This document shows positions 1-7,186 of a DNA stretch of 64,000 nt, piece after piece; position 1 is the first letter of the stretch; the number at the start of each line of letters is the position of its first letter. Both the position numbers and the translations under genes were made by a program. Location of the stretch: positions 698,881-762,880 of the forward strand of contig NZ_FNAT01000002.1 in assembly GCF_900102015.1 (NCBI RefSeq), given 5' to 3'. Origin of the DNA: Limimaricola pyoseonensis (GTDB lineage Bacteria > Pseudomonadota > Alphaproteobacteria > Rhodobacterales > Rhodobacteraceae). The notes below the pieces were generated by a model. The model ran no database searches and had not been told where the DNA came from. It saw only the letters and a list, made by a program, of their open reading frames with translations.

Positions 1-2
1 AC

Positions 3-713
3 GAGTTGGTCGTCCGGATCGGCGACACGCTGCTGCTCGAGGGCGCGATGGCCGACATCCAGCGCCTCGCGGCCGACATGAACCTCGTCAACGTCGCACA
101 GCCCTCCGAGCGGGCCTATCGCCGCGGCCACGCGCCGATCGTGATCGGCGTGCTCCTGGCGATCGTCGGGCTCTCGGCGCTGGGCGTCGCCAACATCGCG
201 GTGATGAGCTTCCTCGGGGTCGGCGTCGTGCTGCTCACGCGCTGCATCGACGCCGACGAGGCCTTCGCCTTCATCGACGGGCGGCTGCTGGCGCTGATCT
301 TCGGGATGCTCGCGGTCGGGGCGGGGCTCGACCGCTCCGGCGCGGTCGAGCTGCTGGTGGGCTGGCTCACGCCGTTCCTGATGGATCTGCCCTCCTGGGC
401 GCTGGTGCTGGTGGTCTACGCGCTGGCCTCGACGCTGACCGAGATCGTCTCGAACAACGCCGTGGCGGTGATCCTGACGCCGGTGGCGATCGGTCTCGCG
501 CAGTCGCTCGGCGTCGATCCGCGGCCCTTGGTGGTGGCGGTGATGTTCGGCGCCTCGGCGGCCTTCGCCACGCCGATCGGCTACCAGACCAACACGCTGG
601 TCTACGGCCCCGGCGGCTACCGCTTCTCGGACTTCCTCAAGATCGGCGTGCCGCTCAACGCGCTCACCGCCCTGACTGCGGCGCTGGTCATCCCGGTGTT
701 CTTCCCGCTCTGA
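3..713 (+). CDS. SLC13/DASS-family permease, C-terminal part (5' partial)
   Basis: The reading frame is open from the left edge, so the N-terminus lies outside the window. The first ~30 visible residues (IGDTLLLEGAMADIQRLAADM) look like the end of a cytoplasmic TrkA-C/RCK-C domain. These domains sit between the two membrane halves of some SLC13 permeases (YfbS/SAC1 type). About 180 residues of hydrophobic helices follow. They contain the SNNAVAVILTP stretch and TPIGYQTNTLVYGPGGYRFSDF near the C-terminus; such SNN/SNT loops form the Na+ and anion site in the DASS superfamily. The likely role is inner-membrane uptake of an anion such as sulfate or a dicarboxylate. The substrate cannot be told from this fragment. 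Confidence 0.85.
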   Translation, partial: ELVVRIGDTLLLEGAMADIQRLAADMNLVNVAQPSERAYRRGHAPIVIGVLLAIVGLSALGVANIAVMSFLGVGVVLLTRCIDADEAFAFIDGRLLALIFGMLAVGAGLDRSGAVELLVGWLTPFLMDLPSWALVLVVYALASTLTEIVSNNAVAVILTPVAIGLAQSLGVDPRPLVVAVMFGASAAFATPIGYQTNTLVYGPGGYRFSDFLKIGVPLNALTALTAALVIPVFFPL

Positions 714-718
714 CCGGC

Positions 719-748
719 TTGCTCCCCTCACGGGGGCTGGCATATAGA
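719..748 (+). promoter_or_regulatory. Candidate sigma70-type promoter for yebC
   Basis: TTGCTC at 719-724 and TATAGA at 743-748 are separated by 18 nt and lie 37 nt before the yebC start. The spacer holds a small inverted repeat (CCCC, ACGGGG). The boxes match alphaproteobacterial housekeeping promoters only moderately. Confidence 0.45.
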
Positions 749-785
749 TGCGCGGATCGACGCTTTTCACGACAGGAGCCCCGCC

Positions 786-1535
786 ATGGCCGGCCATTCC
801 AAATGGGCGAATATTCAGCACCGCAAGGGGCGCCAGGACGCCGCGCGCTCCAAGCTGTTCTCCAAGCTCTCCAAGGAGATCACCGTGGCCGCCAAGATGG
901 GCGACCCCGACCCCGAGAAGAACCCGCGCCTGCGCATGGCCGTGAAGGAGGCCAAGTCGCAATCCGTCCCCAAGGACGTGATCGAGCGCGCCATCAAGAA
1001 GAGCCAGGGCGGCGACGCCGAGAGCTATGACGAGATCCGCTACGAGGGCTACGGCCCGAACGGCGTGGCGGTGATCGTCGAGGCGATGACCGACAACCGC
1101 AACCGCACCGCCTCGAACGTGCGCTCGACCTTCGGCAAGCATGGCGGCAATCTCGGCGAGACCGGCTCGGTGTCGTTCATGTTCGATCGCAAGGGCGAGA
1201 TCTTCTACCCGGCGAGCGCGGGCGACGCCGACACCGTCATGATGGCGGCGATCGAGGCCGGGGCCGAGGATGTCGAGAGCGACGAGGACGGCCACTGGAT
1301 CTACTGCGCCGACACCGATCTCAACGAGGTGTCGACCGCGCTCGAGGAAGCGCTCGGCGAAAGCGAGACCGCCAAGCTGATCTGGAAGCCGCAGACCCGC
1401 ACGCCGCTCGAGCTCGAGGAGTTCCAGAAGCTGATGAAGCTGGTGGAGACGCTCGAGGACGACGACGACGTGCAGAACGTCACTACCAATGTCGACGCCT
1501 CCGACGAGGTCATGCAGGCCTTCGCCGAAAGCTGA
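786..1535 (+). CDS. yebC: YebC/PmpR (TACO1) family protein
   Basis: A 249-residue full-length member of the YebC/TACO1 family. It starts with the hallmark [19 protein letters not shown] and contains the internal signatures [27 protein letters not shown] and [23 protein letters not shown]. Members are cytoplasmic; some were described as DNA-binding regulators, and more recent work links them to ribosomes and to translation of proline-rich stretches. AGGAG at 774-778 is well placed before the ATG. It stands alone between a permease gene and a convergent LysE-family gene. The C-terminus is acidic (EDDDDVQN). The family assignment is secure; the precise role in this organism is not shown. Confidence 0.97.
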   Translation: MAGHSKWANIQHRKGRQDAARSKLFSKLSKEITVAAKMGDPDPEKNPRLRMAVKEAKSQSVPKDVIERAIKKSQGGDAESYDEIRYEGYGPNGVAVIVEAMTDNRNRTASNVRSTFGKHGGNLGETGSVSFMFDRKGEIFYPASAGDADTVMMAAIEAGAEDVESDEDGHWIYCADTDLNEVSTALEEALGESETAKLIWKPQTRTPLELEEFQKLMKLVETLEDDDDVQNVTTNVDASDEVMQAFAES

Positions 1536-1593
1536 TCCTGCCGATCGGATGGGGAAACTGGAGCGCCGGGGCATCGCCCCGGCGTTTCGCGTT

Positions 1594-2199
1594 TCAGAGC
1601 GCGTTCAGGATCGGCCAGAGCGTGGCCACCAGCAGCGCCGCCATCGTCCAGTTGAAGGCCCTGAGCCGCCACGGCGCCGAAAGCAGCCGCCGCAGCCCCT
1701 GGCCCAGCACCGTCCAGAGCCCGGCCGAGAGCGTGCCCATCACCGCGAAGACCGTCACCACCAGCGCCACGCCCCACAGCCCCTGATGCGCCGCGTAGGC
1801 GCTGGTCGCGGTCACCGCCATCGCCCAGGCCTTGGGGTTCACCCACTGGAACGCCGCCGCCTGCAGGAAGGTGAGCGGCCGGCCCTCGGTCTCGGGGGCG
1901 TCGGCCGCCTTCGGCGCGGCGGTCGCGATCTTGTAGGCGAGCCAGAGCAGGAAGGCGACGCTGGCGAATCGCAGCACCTGCGTCAGCAGCGGCCAGATCT
2001 CGAACACCCGCGCGAGGCCCAGACCCACCAGGCCCGCCATGCCGGCGAAGCCCAGCGCCACGCCGGCCATGTGCGGCACGCTGCGGCGCAGGCCGAAATT
2101 GGCGCCCGAGGCCATCAGCATCAGGTTGTTCGGCCCCGGCGTGAACAGGGTGACGAGGGCAAAGCCCATGAGCGCGGGAAGGATGGCGAGCGTGGTCAT
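1594..2199 (-). CDS. LysE/RhtB family amino-acid exporter
   Basis: A 201-residue integral membrane protein with about six hydrophobic segments. The N-terminal signature FTPGPNNLMLMASGANFG is diagnostic of LysE/RhtB exporters, which pump amino acids or derivatives out of the cytoplasm. I chose the ATG at 2199 (MTTLAILPALMGFALV); the open frame extends further upstream, but that extension enters the hairpin array and has no membrane-protein character. The gene lies directly downstream, on the same strand, of the CCUCCUCCC hairpin array, with ~50 nt between the last stem and the start codon. Read-through from the DUF1127/sRNA transcript is therefore possible. No strong Shine-Dalgarno is visible. 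The substrate is unknown. Confidence 0.92.
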   Translation of the reverse strand: MTTLAILPALMGFALVTLFTPGPNNLMLMASGANFGLRRSVPHMAGVALGFAGMAGLVGLGLARVFEIWPLLTQVLRFASVAFLLWLAYKIATAAPKAADAPETEGRPLTFLQAAAFQWVNPKAWAMAVTATSAYAAHQGLWGVALVVTVFAVMGTLSAGLWTVLGQGLRRLLSAPWRLRAFNWTMAALLVATLWPILNAL

Positions 2200-2252
2200 G
2201 GGCCGCACTCTGCACCGATCGGTGGCGAAGGGAAGACCCCTGAGACGAGAAA

Positions 2253-2285
2253 CGGCGACGCCCGGGGAGGAGGAGGGCGCCGCCG
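2253..2285 (-). terminator. Last hairpin of the array, possible terminator
   Basis: On the minus strand this stem (2275-2285 with 2253-2263, 11 pairs including one U-G) is followed by TTTCTCGTCT. It could end the sRNA transcript, although the T-run is imperfect and some read-through into the LysE-family gene is likely. Confidence 0.4.
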
Positions 2286-2986
2286 TCTGTCCGGTCTGCG
2301 GCCCCAAGGGAGGAGGAAGGACCGCATCCGTCTCGGACGAGCGACCGGGCAGGGAGGAGGAAGCCCGGCCGCTCTATGCAACGAATGCCCCGAGGGAGGA
2401 GGAGGGACATCCGTGTCTGGATCGACCGGCGGGGCCAGGGAGGAGGAGGGCCCCGCCGGTCTGGTCCGTGCGCCCCAAGGGAGGAGGAGAGGCGCGCGAC
2501 CTTGAAACTGTAAGCGGCGGGACCGGGGAGGAGGTGGTCCCGCCGCTGCGATTCCCGGCCCGCCAGGGAGGAGGAGGGCGGCCCGAGTCTCGGTCGACCG
2601 GCAGGCCCAAGGAGGAGGAGAGCCTTGCCGGTCCGATCTACGCGCCGCCCAGGGAGGAGGAGGGGCGGCCCGTATCCCGTGAAACTGTGAGCGGCGGGGC
2701 AGGGAGGAGGAGAGCCCCGCCGCTATCGATCCGCTCGGGCCCCAGGGAGGAGGAGGGGGCCTCGGCGTCTCGTGCGACCGGCAGCGTCAGGGAGGAGGAG
2801 GACCCTGCCGGTCTGATCTACGCGTCGCCCAAGGGAGGAGGATGGACGACCCGTATCTCGGTATCTGGCAAAGCGACGGCATCAGGGAGGAGGAGATGCC
2901 GTCGCCTTGGTGCGGACCGCTCCAGGGAGGAGGAGGGAGCGGGACCGCGGCTCGCGACCGGTTCAGGGAGGAGGAGGAACCGGCCG
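2253..2986 (-). ncRNA. Array of 17 CCUCCUCCC-loop hairpins (expanded CcsR/cuckoo sRNA locus)
   Basis: Seventeen stem-loops lie head to tail, every 38-53 nt. Each loop shows CCTCCTCCC on the minus strand (seen as GGGAGGAGG on the plus strand). Loops begin at 2264, 2305, 2351, 2392, 2437, 2475, 2525, 2565, 2607, 2651, 2701, 2744, 2789, 2831, 2884, 2924 and 2965. All carry the exact 9-mer except the one at 2607, which has one substitution. Stem sequences differ between units but stay complementary; the one around 2437 has 13 perfect pairs (2424-2436 with 2449-2461) and the one at 2513-2547 has 12. Eight stem mismatches on the plus strand become G-U pairs in minus-strand RNA. The array starts 14 nt after the DUF1127 stop. 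As I recall, R. sphaeroides CcsR1-4 follow a DUF1127 gene (ccaF1) and carry two such hairpins each; cuckoo RNAs share the motif. The loop copies the 16S anti-Shine-Dalgarno (CCUCCU). Processing into single sRNAs is inferred. Confidence 0.88.
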
Positions 2987-2999
2987 GGAAGCGGAAAAC

Positions 3000-3209
3000 T
3001 CAGCGGGCCTGGGCGGCCTCGATCGCGATGCCCTTGATCGCCGAGCGGCTGATGCCGAGATCGGCGAGATCGCGGTCGGTCAGGCTCTGCAGCTCGTTGT
3101 AGGTGCTGCGATAGATCTTCTGGCGGGCGATCCGGTCAGCCAGGCTGGCGCGGAACTCGGCGATGCGCTGGCCGAAGCCGGTGGCGCGGGTGTCGGTCGT
3201 GTATGCCAT
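3000..3209 (-). CDS. ccaF1: DUF1127 small protein (CcaF1-like), head of the hairpin-array transcript
   Basis: A 69-residue basic protein (MAYTTDTRATGFGQRIAEF...) with the DUF1127/YjiS signature in its C-terminal half: YNELQSLTDRDLADLGISRSAIKGIA. I chose the second in-frame ATG (3209) because AGAGG sits 8 nt before it; an ATG 18 nt upstream would add MKEVCI. Small DUF1127 proteins of alphaproteobacteria are arginine-rich. In R. sphaeroides the one encoded just upstream of the CcsR sRNAs was reported to bind RNA and affect sRNA maturation (from memory). The position here, 14 nt before seventeen anti-SD hairpins on the same strand, strongly suggests co-transcription and the same partnership. In that relative the locus is stress-induced through RpoHI/RpoHII. 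Confidence 0.9.
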   Translation of the reverse strand: MAYTTDTRATGFGQRIAEFRASLADRIARQKIYRSTYNELQSLTDRDLADLGISRSAIKGIAIEAAQAR

Positions 3210-3527
3210 GATGCATACCTCTTTCATTCGGGGCCCCGTCGGGGGGCCGGTCTCTTGCTCTGGGTCCCCAGATCGCGGGACCGGTCGTCACGAAGCGCCG
3301 TATTGCGTCTTCGAGATCCAAAATAGGCTCGTGCTGCGGATGCACAATCCCGTCCGTCGGCAATGCTGCTATGCAGCAAACGCATGGTGAAAGTTCTGTG
3401 AATACGGGAGCTTACCTAGGGTGATTTCGCGCGTATGCCGGCTGCTTGCGCTTTGTGCGGCAAAGGTAGAGGCTTGCGCGCAAATCGAGCGGCGCACGCA
3501 TGACGCGCCCGGTGAGACGGAGTTTCC
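3210..3527. other. Divergent intergenic region between DUF1127 and mrp
   Basis: 318 nt without a convincing gene. It holds the candidate minus-strand promoter (3320-3347), a GC-rich inverted repeat just upstream of the DUF1127 start (around 3230-3250), and a 15-nt inverted repeat at 3364-3378 (TGCTGC, TAT, GCAGCA) that could be an operator. I could not place a confident plus-strand promoter for mrp. Confidence 0.6.
3320..3347 (-). promoter_or_regulatory. Candidate promoter for the DUF1127/hairpin transcript
   Basis: On the minus strand TTGTGC (3347-3342) and TATTTT (3325-3320) are separated by 16 nt. The predicted transcript would start near 3313, leaving a leader of about 105 nt. The -10 context CCTATTTT also loosely resembles an RpoH-type element, so which sigma factor uses it is open. 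Confidence 0.35.
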
Positions 3528-4631
<1,104 letters not shown>

Positions 4632-4657
4632 TCGGGGCACGGCCCCACCACCATCTT

Positions 4658-4694
4658 TGGGACCGCATGGGAGCGGTCATGGGATTGCATGGGA
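4658..4694 (+). promoter_or_regulatory. Four TGGGA repeats (MraZ-type boxes), distal cluster
   Basis: TGGGA occurs at 4658, 4668, 4680 and 4690 (spacing 10, 12, 10); the last three read CATGGGA. MraZ is known to bind TGGGN repeats spaced by 5 nt, that is a 10-nt period, so this is a good candidate site. It lies ~640 nt before mraZ, just after the mrp stop. Confidence 0.5.
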
Positions 4695-4719
4695 CCGCCT
4701 CGCCGCGGTCGCGTGTGAG

Positions 4720-4754
4720 CGCCTTTTCCGGCGGGTCGTTTCGCCGGAAAGGCG
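4720..4754. terminator. Strong stem-loop downstream of mrp
   Basis: The arms at 4720-4733 and 4742-4754 pair over 13 bp with one bulged T; the loop is GGTCGTTT. It lies ~90 nt after the mrp stop. No T-run follows, so its use as an intrinsic terminator is uncertain. Confidence 0.4.
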
Positions 4755-4783
4755 AATCCCCGATCACGATTCGTCGGCCTGTC

Positions 4784-4821
4784 TGTGGATATCTTCAGTT
4801 TTATCCACAATCTGTGGATCT
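4784..4821. promoter_or_regulatory. Cluster of three DnaA boxes
   Basis: A perfect TTATCCACA lies at 4801-4809. It is flanked by two inverted boxes, TGTGGATAT at 4784-4792 and TGTGGATCT at 4813-4821, in a locally AT-rich stretch. The last two also form a 7-bp hairpin followed by CTTTT, so a weak terminator for mrp is an alternative reading. Confidence 0.55.
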
Positions 4822-5058
4822 TTTCGTGCATCCGTGGGTTAATTGCGGCAAGAAAGTGGCAGAGCGTCACAGGGCCCGCGAAACACGGACTTGGAAGCGC
4901 AGTATTTCGGCCACAGCCATGGCAGCCCAATATATGGGTCGTGCTGGGCGCTTCTCCACATCACCTTGTATCTGATCCTCCTGGGGTTGCCGATTCAGGC
5001 ATCTGGAGTCGCCCCGCGCGCAAGCGCCGTCGCTGCTTCAGGCATGAAACATGTTGCC
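4822..5058. other. Noncoding stretch between the DnaA boxes and the proximal MraZ boxes
   Basis: I see no credible gene here. Short open frames lack codon bias and ribosome binding sites. GATTC (GANTC) occurs twice nearby and GAGTC once, which would be CcrM-type methylation sites if that enzyme is present. Confidence 0.5.
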
Positions 5059-5083
5059 TCCCATGAATTCCCATGGCATCCCT
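5059..5083 (-). promoter_or_regulatory. MraZ-type boxes at the presumed dcw/leader promoter
   Basis: On the minus strand the segment reads AGGGA, TGCCA, TGGGA, ATTCA, TGGGA: two exact TGGGA boxes and one degenerate box with an exact 10-nt period (plus-strand TCCCA at 5059 and 5069, TCCCT at 5079). This is the pattern described for MraZ operators. Its place just before the inferred leader-RNA start suggests autoregulation of the division cluster. Confidence 0.55.
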
Positions 5084-5094
5084 TTGGCCAAGGA

Positions 5095-5298
5095 AGCGGC
5101 GGTAATGACGGACAGGGGCGCCAAAGACCCCATCGGCAGAACTAGAGCAGGTTCATACAGGCAACCCGCTGTTTTCTAACAAGAGATCCGGCGCGCGAGC
5201 GAGCAGACATCCCCCCAGGTGGCGCGCGCGATCGGACTTCCCGGCAACGGGACGATGCGGCGGATCGAGCAGTGGCAGCAGCTCGGTCCGCCGTTTTC
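5095..5298 (+). ncRNA. Putative UpsM-type leader sRNA upstream of mraZ (start approximate)
   Basis: An intrinsic terminator (stem 5258-5293, then TTTT) ends 30 nt before the mraZ start, so some RNA must stop there. As I recall, R. sphaeroides UpsM is an abundant ~206-nt sRNA made from the 5' UTR of the dcw operon by partial termination just before mraZ, and its cleavage helps control the operon. The geometry here fits: with the CATGGGA boxes at 5059-5083 marking the promoter, the transcript would be ~200 nt. The 5' end is inferred and no primary-sequence comparison was possible. Confidence 0.5.
5258..5297 (+). terminator. Intrinsic terminator just before mraZ
   Basis: The arms at 5258-5270 and 5281-5293 pair over 13 positions with one T-G wobble; the loop is AGTGGCAGCA and TTTT follows at 5294-5297. 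Lying in front of the dcw operon, it probably works as a partial terminator or attenuator. Confidence 0.7.
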
Positions 5299-5318
5299 GG
5301 TTCATGGGGTCTTCGACC

Positions 5319-5333
5319 TGGGAGGGCATGGGA
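5319..5333 (+). promoter_or_regulatory. Pair of MraZ-type boxes across the mraZ start
   Basis: TGGGA at 5319-5323 and again at 5329-5333 are exactly 10 nt apart, the second inside CATGGGA that includes the chosen ATG. The spacing matches the other two clusters. The overlap with the ribosome binding site GGGAGGG means part of the match may be coincidence. Confidence 0.3.
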
Positions 5334-5846
5334 AAGGGTCTCGGGAACCTCGTGCTGGGCTTCACCGGAGAGTATCCGCAGAAGATCGACGGGAAAGGGC
5401 GCATGTCCATCCCGGCCGATTTCCGCCGTGTGCTCGAGGCCGGCGACCCGGACTGGACCGAAGGGCTTTCTCCCAGGCTTTACCTGCAGTTCGGCGACCA
5501 TCTTAAAGACAATCTCAGGGTCTATTCGGTCGAGGAATTCGACCGCATCGCCGCCCAGATCCGGGCCATGCCCGCCGGCTCCAAGCAGAAGCTGATGGTC
5601 AGCCGGCTCTATCTCGGCCAGTCGATGAAGCTCGAGGTGGACCGCGATGGCCGGATCGTCATGCCGATCCGCCAGCGTCGCAAGCTCGGCCTCGAGCAGG
5701 GCGAGGTGCTGTTCCTCGGCGTCGGCGACTATTTCGAGATCTGGAAGGCCGATACCTTCGAAAGCACCGTCGGCCAGGAAGTCAGCGACTGGCTCGACGA
5801 CCAGCCCGAGGGCTTCGACCCGCTCAGCCTCGTGGAAGGCCTCTGA
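5328..5846 (+). CDS. mraZ: MraZ, transcriptional regulator of the dcw cluster
   Basis: 172 residues with the two MraZ/AbrB-like half-domains: GEYPQKIDGKGRMSIPADFRRVLE near the start and LEVDRDGRIVMPIRQRRKLGLEQGEVLFLGVGDYFEIW in the second half. MraZ forms ring-shaped oligomers, binds TGGGN repeats upstream of itself and represses the division/cell-wall operon. I chose the ATG at 5328 because GGGAGGG lies ~5 nt upstream; the ATG at 5304 is in frame, and a GTG near 5349 would give the length usual in relatives. It is the first gene of the cluster, 3 nt before rsmH. Confidence 0.95.
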   Translation: MGKGLGNLVLGFTGEYPQKIDGKGRMSIPADFRRVLEAGDPDWTEGLSPRLYLQFGDHLKDNLRVYSVEEFDRIAAQIRAMPAGSKQKLMVSRLYLGQSMKLEVDRDGRIVMPIRQRRKLGLEQGEVLFLGVGDYFEIWKADTFESTVGQEVSDWLDDQPEGFDPLSLVEGL

Positions 5847-5849
5847 TCC

Positions 5850-6830
5850 ATGTCCAATTCCGAAGAGCCGCATGTCTCCGTCCTGCTGCGCCCGCTGATC
5901 GCGGCGCTGGCGCCGGTGCGCGGCACCTGGCTCGACGGCACCTTCGGCGCCGGCGGCTACAGCCGCGCGCTGCTCGAGGCCGGGGCCGACAAGGTGATCG
6001 GCGTCGATCGCGACCCCAGCGTGTTCGAGATGGCCAAGCCCTGGGCGCCCGACTACGGGGCGCGGCTGGTCCTGCGCGAGGGCCGGTTCTCCCGCCTCGA
6101 CGAGCTGGCCGGAGAGCCGCTCGACGGCGTGGTGCTCGACCTCGGCGTCTCCTCGATGCAGATCGACCAGCCCGAGCGGGGCTTTTCCTTCCAGAAGGAC
6201 GGGCCGCTCGACATGCGGATGGGCAAGACCGGCCCCTCGGCCGCCGATCTGGTGAACGAGGCCGACGAGGCGCATCTCGCGCGCATCCTGTTCCTCTACG
6301 GCGAGGAGCGGCAGAGCCGCCGCATCGCCCGCGCCATCGTCGCGGCGCGCCCCGTCACCACCACGCTGCAGCTGGCCGAGATCGTGAAATCCTGCCTGCC
6401 GCGCCAAAAGCCCGGCCAGAGCCACCCCGCCACCCGCAGCTTCCAGGCGCTGCGCATCGCGGTGAACGAGGAATACGACGAGCTCTACGAGGGGCTCGCC
6501 GCCGCCGAGCGGGCGCTGAAGCCCGGCGGGCTCCTGGGCGTCGTGACCTTCCACTCGGTCGAGGACCGGATGGTCAAGCGCTTCATGCAGCTGCGCGCCG
6601 GCGCGACCGGCGGCGCCAACCGCTTCGCACCCGAGATCGAGGGGCCGCCGCCGGCCTTCGAGCTGGTCGGCCGCAAGGCCGTCGCCGCCGACGAGGCCGA
6701 GCTTGCGGCCAACCCGCGGGCGCGGTCGGCCCGGCTCAGGCTGGCGCGGCGCACCGATGCTCCGGCCGGGCGGGCCGACCCGGCGGCGCTCGGGATGCCG
6801 GTACTGGACAAGAGGGAGAAACGCGGATGA
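5850..6830 (+). CDS. rsmH: 16S rRNA (cytosine-1402-N4)-methyltransferase RsmH
   Basis: 326 residues, the usual length for RsmH (MraW). The start [14 protein letters not shown] is typical, and the SAM-binding motif [20 protein letters not shown] follows. [30 protein letters not shown] and [15 protein letters not shown] are hallmarks of the family. It methylates N4 of C1402 in the ribosomal P site. The gene starts 3 nt after mraZ and its end overlaps ftsL by 4 nt (ATGA), so the three are translationally linked. Confidence 0.98.
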   Translation: MSNSEEPHVSVLLRPLIAALAPVRGTWLDGTFGAGGYSRALLEAGADKVIGVDRDPSVFEMAKPWAPDYGARLVLREGRFSRLDELAGEPLDGVVLDLGVSSMQIDQPERGFSFQKDGPLDMRMGKTGPSAADLVNEADEAHLARILFLYGEERQSRRIARAIVAARPVTTTLQLAEIVKSCLPRQKPGQSHPATRSFQALRIAVNEEYDELYEGLAAAERALKPGGLLGVVTFHSVEDRMVKRFMQLRAGATGGANRFAPEIEGPPPAFELVGRKAVAADEAELAANPRARSARLRLARRTDAPAGRADPAALGMPVLDKREKRG

Positions 6831-7186
6831 GGGGCGTGATCTACGTGCTGGTGGCGCTCGGCGTCGTCGGGCTCGGCTTCTGGGCCTACCAAGAGAACTA
6901 CCGCACCCAGCAAAGCCTGCGCGACGTGCGCAAGCTCTACTCCCAGATCGGCGCCGCGCATGCCCGGCTCGGCATGCTCAACGCCGAATGGGCCTATCTC
7001 AACCGTCCCGACCGCCTGCGCGACCTCGCCGACCTGAACTTCGACCGGCTCGCGCTCCTGCCGATGACCCCCGAGGCCTTCGGCCATGTCGGGCAGGTCG
7101 GCTTCCCGCCCGAGATGCTGCCGCCGATCATGAACCCGGTCGAGGTCTCGACCGCGATGATGAACACCGACGAGGAGCCGCTGTGA
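6827..7186 (+). CDS. ftsL: Cell division protein FtsL
   Basis: 119 residues. An N-terminal transmembrane helix ([21 protein letters not shown]) is followed by a heptad-like segment with [50 protein letters not shown]. Alphaproteobacterial FtsL has this single-span layout with a periplasmic coiled coil. It joins FtsQ and FtsB to activate FtsWI at the septum. Sequence conservation is low in this family, so the call leans on topology and on position between rsmH and ftsI. The start overlaps rsmH by 4 nt and the end overlaps ftsI (GTGA). Confidence 0.92.
   Translation: MRGVIYVLVALGVVGLGFWAYQENYRTQQSLRDVRKLYSQIGAAHARLGMLNAEWAYLNRPDRLRDLADLNFDRLALLPMTPEAFGHVGQVGFPPEMLPPIMNPVEVSTAMMNTDEEPL

Noticed and set aside
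2253..2986. CRISPR array (regular ~44-nt repeats)
   Set aside because: Only an 11-nt core is conserved and it is a hairpin loop; the flanking sequence is self-complementary, spacing is irregular (38-53 nt), and no cas gene is present.
2039..3037. Long plus-strand open frames running through the hairpin array
   Set aside because: They translate into Arg/Gly/Glu-rich repeats made by GGGAGGAGG and have no ribosome binding site or domain; they are by-products of GC-rich repeats.
4784..4821. Chromosomal replication origin
   Set aside because: Only three DnaA boxes and no dnaA or other origin-linked genes nearby; a regulatory or titration site is more likely.
4843..5145. 100-codon plus-strand frame before mraZ
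   Set aside because: No ribosome binding site, poor codon bias, and it crosses the MraZ boxes and the inferred leader promoter.
4822..5258. rnpB (RNase P RNA) upstream of mraZ, as in some alphaproteobacteria
   Set aside because: The conserved segments of RNase P RNA (for example GAGGAAAGTCCGG and ACAGAA) are absent on both strands.
5142..6554. Long minus-strand frame antisense to mraZ and rsmH
   Set aside because: Typical shadow frame in GC-rich DNA; mraZ and rsmH are unmistakable on the plus strand.
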